Source of the DNA: Clostridium transplantifaecale
GTDB taxonomy: Bacteria; Bacillota; Clostridia; Lachnospirales; Lachnospiraceae
Assembly: GCF_900626075.1 (NCBI RefSeq)
Contig: NZ_UYZY01000001.1
Location: 186,001 to 250,000 of the forward strand
Length of the DNA stretch: 64,000 nt
Direction: 5' to 3'
The notes under the pieces are model-generated. The model was not told the origin of the DNA. It did no database searches and saw only the letters and a program-made list of their open reading frames with translations. Made by a program: the position numbers and the translations under genes. Below, piece by piece: positions 43,886-54,428 of the stretch. Every line of letters starts with the position of its first letter. The first letter of the stretch is position 1.

Positions 43886-46081
43886 ATGAAAGACAAAATT
43901 TTCGGTGTGCTTCAGCGTATCGGACGCAGCTTCATGCTGCCGATTGCAGTTCTGCCTGTGGCGGGTCTGCTGCTTGGAATCGGCAGTTCTTTTACAAATG
44001 AAACGACGATAGCCACCTACCGGCTGGGTGCGTTCCTGGGGAACGGCACAATTCTCCACGGGCTTCTTGTAATTATGAGTAAGGCCGGAAGCGCTATTTT
44101 CGATAACCTTCCTATTATATTTGCCATCGGCGTGGCTATTGGAATGGCGCGGGCGGAGAAGGAGGTGGCGGCTCTTTCGGCAGCCATCGCATTCTTTGTT
44201 ATGAATGTATCGATCAGCGCGGTACTGGAGGTTGCTGGGAAGATTCTTCCCGACGGCAGCATTTCACCGGATGTGCTGGAAGGGACGATTACGGGCGTGT
44301 GCGGCATCCAGACATTGCAGATGGGAGTGTTCGGCGGAATTATTGTGGGACTTGGAGTGGCTGCTCTTCATAACCGGTTTCACAAAATCCAGCTTCCGAA
44401 TGCCCTGTCTTTCTTCGGCGGCTCGCGTTTTGTTCCAATTATATCAACACTTGTTTACGTATTTGTCGGAATTGCACTCTATTTTCTCTGGCCTCCGGTT
44501 CAGAATGCGATTTTTGCGCTGGGCGGACTGGTGACAGGGACGGGATATCTGGGAACGCTGGTGTTCGGTATCGTAAAGAGGGCACTGATTCCGTTCGGTC
44601 TTCACCACGTATTCTACCTGCCTTTCTGGCAGACGGCGGTCGGCGGGACGATGATGGTGGACGGCAGCCTGATCCAGGGCGGCCAGAATATCTTTTTTGC
44701 CCAGCTGGCCTCACCCGATGTGGTGCATTTCAGCGCGGACGCAACGAGATACTTCTCCGGAGAATTCATCTTCATGATTTTCGGACTACCGGGAGCCGCC
44801 CTGGCGATGTACAGACAGGCAAAGCCGGAGCATAAAAAAGCGGCAGGCGGCCTTCTTCTGTCGGCAGCGCTGACCTGTATGCTGACCGGTATCACGGAAC
44901 CTATTGAATTCTCCTTCCTCTTTGTGGCGCCGATGCTGTTCGCGGTTCAGGTGATCCTTGCCGGTTCGGCCTATATGATTGCCCACATCCTGAATATCGC
45001 CGTGGGCCTTACATTTTCCGGCGGTTTTCTGGATCTGCTTCTGTTCGGAATTCTGCAGGGTAATGCAAAAACGAGCTGGCTGTGGATTATACCGGTGGGA
45101 GTGGTTTATTTCTTCCTGTATTACCTTATTTTCAGTTTCCTTATTAAAAAATTCAATCTGAAGACTCCGGGACGGGAGGATACGGGCGAGGAAACCAGGC
45201 TGTATACCAAGGCAGACGTTCATGCCGGTAAAGGTGGCCGTGGAGAAAACACCGGCAATAAGAGAGAACAAAAAGACCGTGCCATAACTGAACGCAACAG
45301 GATGATTGCGAAGGGCCTGGGCGGAAAGGATAACATTTCCGATGTGGACTGCTGTGCTACCAGACTGCGCTGCACGGTTTTAGATTCCGCCAGGGTGCGG
45401 GAGGACGTTTTAAAGGCAACCGGCGCCTCTGGAGTCATCAAACGAGGAAACGCGGTCCAGATTATTTACGGACCTAATGTTACGGTGATAAAAGCAGAGT
45501 TCGAGGAATACCTCAGGAAGTTGGTGGAAACCGGCGGAGACGAAAGCAACGGGGATGAAACCGATGGGAATCAAACTAACGGAAATCCGATGCGTGAGAA
45601 TCAGAAACATGAACGCGGCGCTCAGAAAATCCGCCGATTATATTCCCCGTTTAACGGACGCGCACTGCCGATCACGGAGGCTCCGGATCCCGCATTTGCA
45701 GATAAAATGATGGGAGACGGATATCTGGTAGTTCCGGAGAACGGTGAAGTCATTGCGCCGGAGGATGGACAGGTGGCATTTGTATTCCCGACCAGCCATG
45801 CAATTGGGATGAAGACGGGGGACGGCATCGAATATCTGATTCATGTCGGCATTGATACCGTAAAACTTCAGGGCAGGGGATTCGAAGTTTTTGTAAAGGA
45901 CGGAGATTTTGTGAAAAAGGGTGACAAACTGATGCAGTTTGATTTACAATACATCAGAGAACACGCGTCATCCGAACACTGTATTGTTGTGTTCACCAGC
46001 CTCACAGACGGCCAGGAAATTGTGAATGTAAAAGAGGGACAAGTTAAGGCTGCACAGGCAGTGGCTGAACTGAAACTCTGA
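43886..46081 (+). CDS. PTS transporter EIICBA of the glucose/N-acetylglucosamine family
   Basis: Takes up and phosphorylates a hexose using PEP-derived phosphate. The EIIC membrane part (about 1-430) opens FGVLQRIGRSFMLPIAVLPVAGLLLGIG and has GITEPIEFSFLFVAP. The EIIB domain has its phospho-cysteine in VDCCATRLRC (about 490). A hydrophilic linker rich in Asn, Gly and Glu leads to EIIA with the active histidine in IEYLIHVGIDTVKLQG. 731 residues, all three domains fused. ATG 43886 has AAAGG upstream. The sugar may be glucose, maltose or GlcNAc. Confidence 0.9.
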   Translation: MKDKIFGVLQRIGRSFMLPIAVLPVAGLLLGIGSSFTNETTIATYRLGAFLGNGTILHGLLVIMSKAGSAIFDNLPIIFAIGVAIGMARAEKEVAALSAAIAFFVMNVSISAVLEVAGKILPDGSISPDVLEGTITGVCGIQTLQMGVFGGIIVGLGVAALHNRFHKIQLPNALSFFGGSRFVPIISTLVYVFVGIALYFLWPPVQNAIFALGGLVTGTGYLGTLVFGIVKRALIPFGLHHVFYLPFWQTAVGGTMMVDGSLIQGGQNIFFAQLASPDVVHFSADATRYFSGEFIFMIFGLPGAALAMYRQAKPEHKKAAGGLLLSAALTCMLTGITEPIEFSFLFVAPMLFAVQVILAGSAYMIAHILNIAVGLTFSGGFLDLLLFGILQGNAKTSWLWIIPVGVVYFFLYYLIFSFLIKKFNLKTPGREDTGEETRLYTKADVHAGKGGRGENTGNKREQKDRAITERNRMIAKGLGGKDNISDVDCCATRLRCTVLDSARVREDVLKATGASGVIKRGNAVQIIYGPNVTVIKAEFEEYLRKLVETGGDESNGDETDGNQTNGNPMRENQKHERGAQKIRRLYSPFNGRALPITEAPDPAFADKMMGDGYLVVPENGEVIAPEDGQVAFVFPTSHAIGMKTGDGIEYLIHVGIDTVKLQGRGFEVFVKDGDFVKKGDKLMQFDLQYIREHASSEHCIVVFTSLTDGQEIVNVKEGQVKAAQAVAELKL

Positions 46082-46094
46082 TATTCTGATAACG

Positions 46095-46135
46095 GCGGCG
46101 CAGGGGAAGAAAACTCTGCGCCGCGTGTTATTGTT
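46095..46135 (+). terminator. Terminator after the PTS gene
   Basis: GCGGCGCAG (46095-46103) pairs perfectly with CTGCGCCGC (46116-46124), followed by GTGTTATTGTT. Confidence 0.75.
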
Positions 46136-46161
46136 CACAGTGCAATGCGGTGTGAACAATA
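46129..46161. repeat. Palindrome related to the 40333 element
   Basis: TATTGTTCACA (46129-46139) and TGTGAACAATA (46151-46161) are perfect 11-bp complements. The core TGTTCAC is shared with the outer arms of the element at 40333-40433. Confidence 0.5.
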
Positions 46162-46220
46162 CCCCATTGCTCATTCACAAAAGAAAAAGATTTCTGCCGT
46201 ATTCCCATTTTTTTATATAG

Positions 46221-46230
46221 GTGCTATAAT
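46221..46230 (+). promoter_or_regulatory. Extended -10 promoter of asnA
   Basis: TGCTATAAT at 46222-46230 is a TG-extended perfect -10. The -35 region is poor. It lies 94 bp before the ATG. Confidence 0.55.
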
Positions 46231-46323
46231 GTCTGAAAGGTGTCTGCGATTGATATTTGCATGTGACGGCTAATACAATATTAAAATGGAAAATATTAGA
46301 AACAGAGAACAGGAGTACATAAC

Positions 46324-47334
46324 ATGGAGCATTTAATTGTGCCGGCGGGATATGAACCGGCGATCGACCTTAGGGAAACCCAGATTGCAATTAAGATTAT
46401 CAAAGATTTCTTCCAGAGGGAGCTGGCAAAGCAGTTGAATCTGACCAGGGTGTCCGCCCCTCTGTTCGTTTTGCCCGAATCGGGACTTAACGACAACTTA
46501 AACGGCGTGGAGCGTCCGGTCCAGTTCGGGATTCTGGAGCAGGAGGACCGCCTTGCGGAGATCGTCCACTCCCTGGCCAAGTGGAAACGTATGGCCCTCA
46601 AGGATTACGGCTTTGGCAACGGAGAAGGCCTGTACACCGATATGAGCGCCATCAGAAGGGATGAGGATACGGACAATATCCATTCCATCTATGTGGATCA
46701 GTGGGACTGGGAAAAGATTATTAATAAGGAAGAAAGAACCAGGGAAAATCTGGAACAGATCGTGAAAGCGGTTTATAAAGCGCTGAAGGTGACGGAAGAT
46801 TACATGGCTTACGAGTACGAGTATATCGGAAGATATCTGCCCGATCACATTGAATTTGTCACCACCCAGCAGCTGGAAGACATGTACCCCGACAGTACCC
46901 CGAAAGAAAGGGAATACAAAATTGCGAAATTACATAAAGCGGTCTTCATCGAGCAGATCGGCGATAAACTGGCCTCGGGTGAGAAACATGACGGACGTGC
47001 GCCGGACTACGACGACTGGAAACTGAATGGAGATATTATCGTATATTACCCTGTCCTGGACATTGCGCTGGAGCTTTCTTCCATGGGCATCAGGGTAGAT
47101 GAGGAGGCTCTGAAAGAGCAGCTTAAAAAGGCCGGATGTGAGGAGAGGGCGGAACTTCCGTTCCAGAAGGCCCTTTTAAACGGAGAACTTCCGTACACGG
47201 TCGGAGGCGGTATCGGCCAGTCCAGAATCTGTATGTTTTTCCTGAGAAAAGCGCACATTGGCGAAGTCCAGGCGTCCATCTGGCCGGATGGAATACGCAG
47301 GGAAGCGGAGAAACACAATATACACCTGCTGTAA
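46324..47334 (+). CDS. asnA: Aspartate-ammonia ligase (asparagine synthetase A)
   Basis: Makes asparagine from aspartate, ammonia and ATP. It has the class II aminoacyl-tRNA-synthetase-like fold: [20 protein letters not shown], the VERPVQFGI block, [23 protein letters not shown] and the motif-3-type [14 protein letters not shown]. 336 residues, normal length. Its ATG follows an extended -10 promoter by 94 bp. Confidence 0.95.
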   Translation: MEHLIVPAGYEPAIDLRETQIAIKIIKDFFQRELAKQLNLTRVSAPLFVLPESGLNDNLNGVERPVQFGILEQEDRLAEIVHSLAKWKRMALKDYGFGNGEGLYTDMSAIRRDEDTDNIHSIYVDQWDWEKIINKEERTRENLEQIVKAVYKALKVTEDYMAYEYEYIGRYLPDHIEFVTTQQLEDMYPDSTPKEREYKIAKLHKAVFIEQIGDKLASGEKHDGRAPDYDDWKLNGDIIVYYPVLDIALELSSMGIRVDEEALKEQLKKAGCEERAELPFQKALLNGELPYTVGGGIGQSRICMFFLRKAHIGEVQASIWPDGIRREAEKHNIHLL

Positions 47335-47413
47335 CAGCATAACAGTTCAGAGAGGTCTGCGCATTTACTGCGCTGACCGTACAAAAAGGTAACAGCAGAG
47401 TTAGGGGGAGCAA

Positions 47414-48835
47414 ATGACGGACCAGTACGATGTAATCATAATCGGAGCAGGCCCCGGAGGCTACACGGCTGCGGCGAAAGCAGCCGGTTTTGGCATGAAT
47501 GTGGCATTGATAGAACAGGGAGAGCTGGGCGGAGTCTGTGTAAACACAGGCTGCGTCCCGGCCAAGGCCATGCTGCAGGCATCCGCTGTCTACGGAGATT
47601 TGAAGCACGCATCACGATTTGGGATCAGCGTGAATTCGGTCGGCTTTGATTTAAAGAGAATGCAGGTGTACAAAGATGAATCGGTGGAAGAGTACAGGAG
47701 CATGATCCGCTCGCTTCTGAACCGGAAGAATGTTACGCTGATTCAGGGAACCGCAAAATTACATAAGGGTAATGTTGTGGAAGTGGAGGGAACGGACGGT
47801 TCCTTTTCCTGTGTTGGAAAGAATGTGATCCTCGCTACGGGAGCGGAGCCGGCGATTCCGGATATCCCGGGCGTCGATTTGCCTCAGGTGCTGACAAGCC
47901 GTGATATCCTCCGGGCGGACGAATGGCATTTTGACCGTCTCGTCATTATCGGAGGCGGTGTAATCGGCATCGAGATTGCAACGATTTTTTCGGCGCTTGG
48001 TTCCAAAGTGACGTTACTTGAAAAGAGCAGTAAGCTTCTTGAGACCATGGACCCGATGATTTCCGACCAGTTGGAGGAATCCCTGCGCTCGAAAGGAATC
48101 GACGTGATATGCAATGCCTCTGTGATGGAGATACGCAGCCGCGGGGACGACAGCGTGGCGGTCAGTTACCGTGAGGAGGGATCATGGCAGGAGATTGCCG
48201 CGGACCGTATTCTCCTGGCGGTCGGCAGGAGGCCCGACATGAGGAAGGTCCTGGCGGAGGACTGCCAGGTGGAATTAAAAGACGGAAAACCGGTGGTCAA
48301 GGGAACCTACAGGACGACACAGGAGAACGTGTATGCCATCGGCGATACGGTTGCGAAGATGCGTCTCGCCCATGTGGCGGCGGCCCAGGCCACCTATGTG
48401 ATTGAGCATCTGACCGGGAAGGGCCACAGGATGCAGCTCACCGTCGTGCCCAACGGAATGTTTGTGGTTCTTCCGGTCGTCCCGACCTGTATTTATACGG
48501 ACCCGGAGATTGCGGCGGTAGGATTTACCGAGGAAGATGCAAGGCAATATAATATGAAGGTAAAATGCGGCCAGGCCTTTATGGGAATCAACGGAAAGGC
48601 GATTCTGGCAAGAAAGAAAGCCGGATTTATCCGCCTTATCTTTGAAGCATATACGGATACCCTGGTGGGAGCGCAGATTATGTGCCCGAGAGCGACCGAT
48701 ATGATCGGGGAGATGGCCACGGCTATTGCCAACGGACTGACGGCCTACCAGCTTTCCACGGCAATGAGGGCGCATCCTACCTACAGTGAGACTATATCAC
48801 TCGCTATCGAGGATGCCCTGAAGAGCTACGGATGA
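47414..48835 (+). CDS. Dihydrolipoyl dehydrogenase-family flavoprotein
   Basis: FAD- and NAD-dependent disulfide reductase. The FAD motif IIIGAGPGGYTAA, the redox pair GGVCVNTGCVPAKA, the NAD motif VIIGGGVIGIEIA, AIGDTVAKMRLAHVA and the dimer-interface HPTYSE (the active-site His-x4-Glu type pair) are all present. 473 residues. No E1 or E2 dehydrogenase genes lie beside it, so its partner complex (pyruvate, glycine cleavage or other) is unknown. GGGGGAGC precedes ATG 47414. It may be read through from asnA (79-bp gap, no terminator). Confidence 0.9.
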   Translation: MTDQYDVIIIGAGPGGYTAAAKAAGFGMNVALIEQGELGGVCVNTGCVPAKAMLQASAVYGDLKHASRFGISVNSVGFDLKRMQVYKDESVEEYRSMIRSLLNRKNVTLIQGTAKLHKGNVVEVEGTDGSFSCVGKNVILATGAEPAIPDIPGVDLPQVLTSRDILRADEWHFDRLVIIGGGVIGIEIATIFSALGSKVTLLEKSSKLLETMDPMISDQLEESLRSKGIDVICNASVMEIRSRGDDSVAVSYREEGSWQEIAADRILLAVGRRPDMRKVLAEDCQVELKDGKPVVKGTYRTTQENVYAIGDTVAKMRLAHVAAAQATYVIEHLTGKGHRMQLTVVPNGMFVVLPVVPTCIYTDPEIAAVGFTEEDARQYNMKVKCGQAFMGINGKAILARKKAGFIRLIFEAYTDTLVGAQIMCPRATDMIGEMATAIANGLTAYQLSTAMRAHPTYSETISLAIEDALKSYG

Positions 48836-48912
48836 TCAGGGACGGAGACGGTATCAGACAGCCGCTAAGACCGGCTGATATAAATGTATGAAAAAATGCA
48901 GGAGGAACGAAA

Positions 48913-50709
48913 ATGGAAAATGCAGTCAGCACAAGAATTGCAGCGCTCAGAAAGCTAATGGCGGAGCGGGGAATGGATGCCTATCTGATTCCTACCGGGG
49001 ATTTTCACGGTTCTGAGTATGTGGATGGGTATTTTAAAACGCGGGAATTTATGACCGGTTTTACCGGTTCTGCGGGAACTGCTGTCATTACAATGGATGA
49101 AGCTGGAGTCTGGACGGACGGCCGGTATTTTGTGCAGGCAGGCAGGGAACTGGCCGGAGGGGAAGTAAAACTGTTTAAGATGGGGGAGGAAGGCGTTCCC
49201 ACTGTAGAAAAGTATCTGGAGCAGACCATGAAACCGGGCGGCGTCCTGGGTTTTGACGGCCGTGTGGTAAATGACCTGATGGGTGAGGAACTTCAGGACA
49301 GCCTCTCATCCAAGGATATCTGCATTGCTTTTTATGAGGATTTGGTGGGTGAGATTTGGGAAGACCGCCCACAGCTCCCGAAAGAGCCGGTATGGATTCT
49401 GGAAGATAAATACGCAGGAAAGCCGGCTTCGGTAAAGATTGCCGAGCTGCGCAGCGCCATGGAAGAACACCATGCAAGCGCCCATATATTGACCAGCCTT
49501 GACGATATCATCTGGCTGCTGAATATCCGCGGCAATGACGTACCATGTACTCCGGTGGTACTTTCTTATGTGATAGTGACCAGGACGGAATTTTTCCTGT
49601 TTATCAACCAGGAGACGCTGAACGATGAGGTAAGAACCTATCTTGGCGGCCTGGGAGTGAAAATTTATGATTACAATGAGATTTACCAGTTTGTTCCGAC
49701 CTTTAAAAACGAGACGGTGATGCTTGAGAAGGCCCATGTCAATTATGCGGTTTGCCAGAGCCTCGACAGCACGGTCACGGTCATCGATACGATGAATCCG
49801 ACCTCTTCGGCAAAGGCCGTAAAGAACCCGGTCGAGATTGAGAACATGAAGAAGGTACATATCAAAGATGGCGTTGCTATGGTCAAATTTATGTACTGGC
49901 TGAAGAATAACATCGGAAAAATCGAGATGGATGAGATCACGGCCGCCGCTTACCTGGATCAGTTGAGAAGCGAGCAGGAAGGAAATCTGGGACTCAGTTT
50001 CGGCACGATTTCCGCTTACTCCGACAATGCGGCCATGTGCCATTACGCCGTGTCCGAGGAGAGCAATAAGAAATTGATGCCGAGGGGACTGTATCTGGTT
50101 GATTCCGGCGGACAGTACTATGAGGGCACCACAGATATTACAAGGACTTTTGCGCTGGGAGAAGTGACTGAGGAGGAAAAAGAATATTTTACCATTGTGG
50201 CCTCCTGTATGCTCCGGCTCTTGAATATTAAATTCCCATACGGCTGCCACGGATATAATTTTGACTTTGCAGCCAGAGAGCTTCTGTGGAGACGCGGCCT
50301 GGACTTTAACCACGGAACGGGTCACGGCGTCAGCTTCCTCGGAAGCGTCCACGAGCGTCCGAACGGAGTACGCTGGCGCGTTGTGCCGGAACGCCAGGAT
50401 AACGCCGTATTTGAGGCGGGCATGGTAACTTCCGACGAACCGGGCCTGTATTTTGAAGGGAAATTCGGAATCAGGACGGAAAACATGATGCTTTGCGTAA
50501 AAGCGGAGAAGAATGAATTTGCCCAGTTTATGAAATTTGAGAACCTGACATGGGTTCCGATCGACCTGGATGCAATCGATGTAAAGTATATGGAGCCGCG
50601 TGACAGAGAACTTTTGAATGAGTACCACAAAGAAGTTTATGCAAGAATTTCCCCATATCTGAACCCGGAAGAAGCGGAATGGCTCAAGACGGCAACAAGG
50701 GAAATCTAA
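48913..50709 (+). CDS. Xaa-Pro aminopeptidase (M24B, eukaryote-like long form)
   Basis: Dimetal peptidase that cleaves an N-terminal residue before proline. Two creatinase-like N-terminal domains (to about 300) precede the pita-bread catalytic domain. The metal ligands fit LVDSGGQYYEGTTDITRTF (two Asp), FNHGTGHGVSFLGSVHE (His), and SDEPGLYFEGKFGIRTENM (two Glu). The 598 residues match the long three-domain XPNPEP1-type form. AGGAGGAACGAAA precedes ATG 48913. Confidence 0.94.
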   Translation: MENAVSTRIAALRKLMAERGMDAYLIPTGDFHGSEYVDGYFKTREFMTGFTGSAGTAVITMDEAGVWTDGRYFVQAGRELAGGEVKLFKMGEEGVPTVEKYLEQTMKPGGVLGFDGRVVNDLMGEELQDSLSSKDICIAFYEDLVGEIWEDRPQLPKEPVWILEDKYAGKPASVKIAELRSAMEEHHASAHILTSLDDIIWLLNIRGNDVPCTPVVLSYVIVTRTEFFLFINQETLNDEVRTYLGGLGVKIYDYNEIYQFVPTFKNETVMLEKAHVNYAVCQSLDSTVTVIDTMNPTSSAKAVKNPVEIENMKKVHIKDGVAMVKFMYWLKNNIGKIEMDEITAAAYLDQLRSEQEGNLGLSFGTISAYSDNAAMCHYAVSEESNKKLMPRGLYLVDSGGQYYEGTTDITRTFALGEVTEEEKEYFTIVASCMLRLLNIKFPYGCHGYNFDFAARELLWRRGLDFNHGTGHGVSFLGSVHERPNGVRWRVVPERQDNAVFEAGMVTSDEPGLYFEGKFGIRTENMMLCVKAEKNEFAQFMKFENLTWVPIDLDAIDVKYMEPRDRELLNEYHKEVYARISPYLNPEEAEWLKTATREI

Positions 50710-50815
50710 GCTGCTGTGCACAGGCGCAGGAATAACAAATCTGACGGCCACAGGAATAACATCCGCATTGTTTATATATGATATAGTAACCAACTGTAAT
50801 GAGAGGTTACAAAAA

Positions 50816-52099
50816 ATGCAGAGATACGGACGTGGTTATGGAGATCTGCGAGCCTGTGAAGCAATAGGGACAGAGCCGGGCTACCTGCAGGTAAATGTAG
50901 TCAACAATGAGAATAATTTCCCCATACAGGGGGCAGATGTTACGATTCGGTATCAGGGAACGGAGAGACCGGAAGAGGTGCTTCAGACCAATAACTCCGG
51001 ACAGACGGATTCCATCACAGTGACGGCGCCCCCTGTAGAACTGAGCCTGAATAAGGATAATCTAATCAGGCCCTATTCCGAATATACGGTGTCTGTAACG
51101 GCTCCGGGATTTGAACCAATCACGGTAGTCGGGACCGAGGTGCTGGCAGGGGTTACGGCAATACAGCCAATCCGGCTGATTCCGCTGGCCGATGAGCAGG
51201 GAACGCGGGAAGAAATCGATATTCCGGATCACACGCTTTATGGAACCTATCCCCCGAAGATTGCCGAGGAGGAGATAAAGCCGACTAATGAGACCGGTGA
51301 GATTGTCTTAAGCCGCGTGGTGGTGCCCCAGACGATAGTCGTACATGACGGAGTGCCTTCAAATGCATCGGCGAAGAACTATTACGTGCCCTACAGGGAT
51401 TACATCAAGAATGTGGCATCCAGCGAGATTTATGCAACCTGGCCCCAGGCGACGATTGTGGCCAATGTCCTTGCTATCATGTCCTTTACGCTGAACCGCG
51501 TCTATACGGAATGGTACAGAAACCAGGGGTATGATTTTACAATCACCTCCTCTACCGCATTTGATCACAAATGGATTTACGGCAGGGATACCTTTGATAC
51601 TATTAACGTGGTGGTGGATGACATATTTGACAGCTATCTCTCCAGGCCGGGCGTGAAACAGCCTATCCTGACCCAATACTGCGACGGAAGGCAGGTAACC
51701 TGCCCGAACTGGATGACCCAGTGGGGTTCCTGCGACCTGGGAGAACAGGGATACAGCCCGATTGAAATACTCAGATATTTTTACGGAAGCAATATGTACA
51801 TAAATACAGCTGAGATGATATCGGGGATACCGGCGTCTTTCCCGGGAACCAGCCTTACAATCGGTTCAAGTGGAGATAAGGTGAGGCAGATGCAGGAGCA
51901 GCTCGACACAATTGCCTCTGTTTATACATCCATCCCCCGTTTGGCGGTGGACGGCATCTATGGACCCTCTACGGCGGAATCCGTAAGGGTATTCCAGTCA
52001 ATATTCGGCCTGCCCCAGACCGGGGTGGTGGATTTTGCCACCTGGTATAAGATTTCACATATTTATGTCGGCATTACACGGATTGCCGAGCTTTCATAA
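50816..52099 (+). CDS. SpoIID-like protein with regulatory-type beta domain and peptidoglycan-binding domain
   Basis: 427 residues without a clear signal peptide. Residues about 18-120 are a carboxypeptidase-regulatory/CnaB-like beta sandwich (GYLQVNVVNNENNFPIQGADVTI). The middle (about 180-330, ATIVANVLAIMSFTLNRVYTEWY) resembles a SpoIID/amidase-enhancer type domain. The C-terminus has a PG_binding_1 helix bundle (GDKVRQMQEQLD, VDGIYGPSTAESVRVFQ). A role in spore coat or cortex is likely. ATG 50816 (GAGAGG upstream) is preferred to ATG 50768. Confidence 0.68.
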   Translation: MQRYGRGYGDLRACEAIGTEPGYLQVNVVNNENNFPIQGADVTIRYQGTERPEEVLQTNNSGQTDSITVTAPPVELSLNKDNLIRPYSEYTVSVTAPGFEPITVVGTEVLAGVTAIQPIRLIPLADEQGTREEIDIPDHTLYGTYPPKIAEEEIKPTNETGEIVLSRVVVPQTIVVHDGVPSNASAKNYYVPYRDYIKNVASSEIYATWPQATIVANVLAIMSFTLNRVYTEWYRNQGYDFTITSSTAFDHKWIYGRDTFDTINVVVDDIFDSYLSRPGVKQPILTQYCDGRQVTCPNWMTQWGSCDLGEQGYSPIEILRYFYGSNMYINTAEMISGIPASFPGTSLTIGSSGDKVRQMQEQLDTIASVYTSIPRLAVDGIYGPSTAESVRVFQSIFGLPQTGVVDFATWYKISHIYVGITRIAELS

Positions 52100-52156
52100 A
52101 GCCGGAAACCCGCATGGATTATTTAAATATAACAAAAGATAAGAAGGAGAAGTGCT

Positions 52157-53587
52157 ATGAACAGCCTGTCTGCCAGGGAGCAGAAGAAGAAAGAGATTAA
52201 AAAAAGCGGTGCGGGCTCCATCACGGAGGGCGTAATCTGGAAACAGCTTCTGTTGTTTTTCTTTCCGATTCTGTTTGGAACGTTTTTTCAGCAGCTCTAT
52301 AACACGGTAGATGCTATTATTGTAGGACGGTTTGTAGGGAAGGAGGCCCTGGCGGCGGTAGGCGGCAGCACGGGAATGCTCATCAACCTGCTGGTCGGCT
52401 TTTTCGTCGGCCTTTCTTCCGGGGCAACCGTCATTATATCCCAGTTTTATGGTGCGCAGAATGAGAAGAGGGTCAGTGAGGCGGTCCATACCGCCATGGC
52501 CTTTTCTCTTGTCTGCGGATTAGGAATGACTGTAATCGGCCTGCTTTTCGGACGGACAGCCCTGGAGGCAATGGGAACTCCGGAAGAGATTATGGATTAT
52601 TCTCTTTCTTATTTGAATATTTACTTTGTGGGAATTATCACGAACCTGATTTATAACATGGGCGCCGGTATCCTGAGGGCGATCGGAGACTCCAAACGCC
52701 CGCTCTATTTCCTGATGGCCAGCTGTTTTACCAATATTATACTTGATGTCCTGCTGGTAGTCATTCTCAAGATGGAAGTGCGGGGGGCGGCGATTGCGAC
52801 CGTATTTTCCCAGCTGGTCAGCGCGGTGTTGGTAATAACAGCCCTGATGAAGGCGACGGATTCCTACAGGCTGATCGTCAAAAAGATCCGTTTGAATCTT
52901 TTCATGGTAAGGCGAATTATACAAATCGGGCTTCCGGCCGGACTCCAGTCGGTTATGTACGCCCTCTCCAATATTATTATTCAGAGCAGCGTCAACTCCC
53001 TGGGTACGGATACCATTGCGGCATGGACAGCCTACAGTAAGATTGACAGCGTGTACTGGATGATCATCAGCGCTCTTGGAATTTCCATTACCACGTTTGT
53101 CGGACAGAACTACGGGGCGGGGAAAATCACGCGTGTCAAGAGAGGCGTCAATGTCTGTCTTGGGGTTACCGCCATTATCACCCTGATTCTCTGCACCGTC
53201 CTGTATCTCTTCGGGGGATATGTGTATCTCCTGTTTACAACGGATGCAGATGTTATTGCAAAGGGTATGGAGATTCTGTACTTCCTGGTGCCGACATTTA
53301 TCCTCTACATTTGTATTGAGATTTTCTCGGGTGCGCTCCGCGGGGTGGGAGACTGCTGGATACCGATGATCATGACGGCCCTGGGCGTCTGCACGCTCCG
53401 TGTTGTATGGATTATCATCGCAGTTCCGCTCCGTCCGAGTATTATCACCGTTATATTCAGCTATCCGCTGACATGGGGAATTACCACGGTGCTGTTTATC
53501 ATTTACTATTACGGTTTCAGCACTCTGAAAAAGTTCAATGTGCCACTGCCAAGACTGCGGAGGAAGAGGAGAAGGCGGCTGGAATAA
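52157..53587 (+). CDS. MATE-family efflux transporter
   Basis: 476 residues with about twelve helices in two homologous halves. It opens LLLFFFPILFGTFFQQLYNTVDAIIVGRFVG and has LRAIGDSKRPLYFL, the DinF/NorM-like pattern of Firmicutes MATE proteins. It exports organic cations or drugs with sodium or protons; the substrate is unknown. GAAGGAGAAGTGCT precedes ATG 52157. Confidence 0.92.
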   Translation: MNSLSAREQKKKEIKKSGAGSITEGVIWKQLLLFFFPILFGTFFQQLYNTVDAIIVGRFVGKEALAAVGGSTGMLINLLVGFFVGLSSGATVIISQFYGAQNEKRVSEAVHTAMAFSLVCGLGMTVIGLLFGRTALEAMGTPEEIMDYSLSYLNIYFVGIITNLIYNMGAGILRAIGDSKRPLYFLMASCFTNIILDVLLVVILKMEVRGAAIATVFSQLVSAVLVITALMKATDSYRLIVKKIRLNLFMVRRIIQIGLPAGLQSVMYALSNIIIQSSVNSLGTDTIAAWTAYSKIDSVYWMIISALGISITTFVGQNYGAGKITRVKRGVNVCLGVTAIITLILCTVLYLFGGYVYLLFTTDADVIAKGMEILYFLVPTFILYICIEIFSGALRGVGDCWIPMIMTALGVCTLRVVWIIIAVPLRPSIITVIFSYPLTWGITTVLFIIYYYGFSTLKKFNVPLPRLRRKRRRRLE

Positions 53588-53717
53588 GCAGCAACAAATG
53601 GTAGACACTTCAGGTTAATTGTGGTAATCTGTCTATAAGAGAACGAAATTATCAAGTTAACGTGAAAAATTCATTTTATTGTTTTTTCACCGGAGTGAAT
53701 AAGAAAGGATGAAAGCT

Positions 53718-54428
53718 ATGGATTATGAACAGATGAATCAGGTTTACCAGGCGGAAGGATATGGCCGGGAGACACTGGGACAATATGTGGCAAAGACGTA
53801 TCTTTGGATGTTTGCAGGACTGATGCTCACCTTTGCGGTTGCGATTGCAGGCTATTTATCGGGAGCCATTTTATTTGTTTTTGCAATCCCGTACGGACTG
53901 ATTGTCATATCGGGACTGGAACTGCTTACCGTATTCTGGATGTCCGCCAGAGTCAATAAGATGTCAGTGGGCGCGGCAAGAGGAATGTTCCTTTTTTATG
54001 CGGCTCTAAACGGAATCGTATTTTCTGCCTACTTCCTGGTATTCGGAGCAGTGCAGCTGCTTCTCGTATTTGTGGCGACCTCCCTGTTCTTCGGGATTAT
54101 GGCAGGCGTCAGCCTGATCTTTAAGATTGACATCAGCGGAATCAGGCCGCTTCTGGTGGGTGGTTTGTTTTTCCTGATTATCTTCGGCGTGCTGTCCATG
54201 TTCCTGAACCTGGGAGCCATGGAAACCGTTATGTGCTATGTGGGAATCGCTGTTTTCCTTGGATTTACCGCATATGACACGGGCAAGATCAGAACGAACT
54301 ATACTTACTTTGCAGGAAACCAGGAGATTCTGGAGAAAGCGTCTATCTTCTCCGCACTGTCCCTGTATCTTGACTTTATCAATCTGTTCCTTTACATCTT
54401 AAGACTTTTGAACAGAAGCAGAAATTAA
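53718..54428 (+). CDS. Bax inhibitor-1/YccA family membrane protein
   Basis: 236 residues, seven helices. The family marks are the N-terminal FVAKTYLWMFAGLMLTFAVAIA-like stretch (here QYVAKTYLWMFAGLML), LNGIVFSAYFL, and LGFTAYDTGKI near the C-terminus. Bacterial members form pH-sensitive calcium leak channels. ATG 53718 is used, since AAAGGA lies eight bases before it; ATG 53709 overlaps that site. Confidence 0.9.
   Translation: MDYEQMNQVYQAEGYGRETLGQYVAKTYLWMFAGLMLTFAVAIAGYLSGAILFVFAIPYGLIVISGLELLTVFWMSARVNKMSVGAARGMFLFYAALNGIVFSAYFLVFGAVQLLLVFVATSLFFGIMAGVSLIFKIDISGIRPLLVGGLFFLIIFGVLSMFLNLGAMETVMCYVGIAVFLGFTAYDTGKIRTNYTYFAGNQEILEKASIFSALSLYLDFINLFLYILRLLNRSRN

Noticed and set aside
49306..50793. 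Minus-strand frame of 495 codons
   Set aside because: It is the shadow of the aminopeptidase gene, whose catalytic motifs are all intact on the plus strand.
52520..53608. Minus-strand frame of 362 codons
   Set aside because: It is antisense to the MATE transporter and gives a His/Asn/Arg-rich product without domain features.
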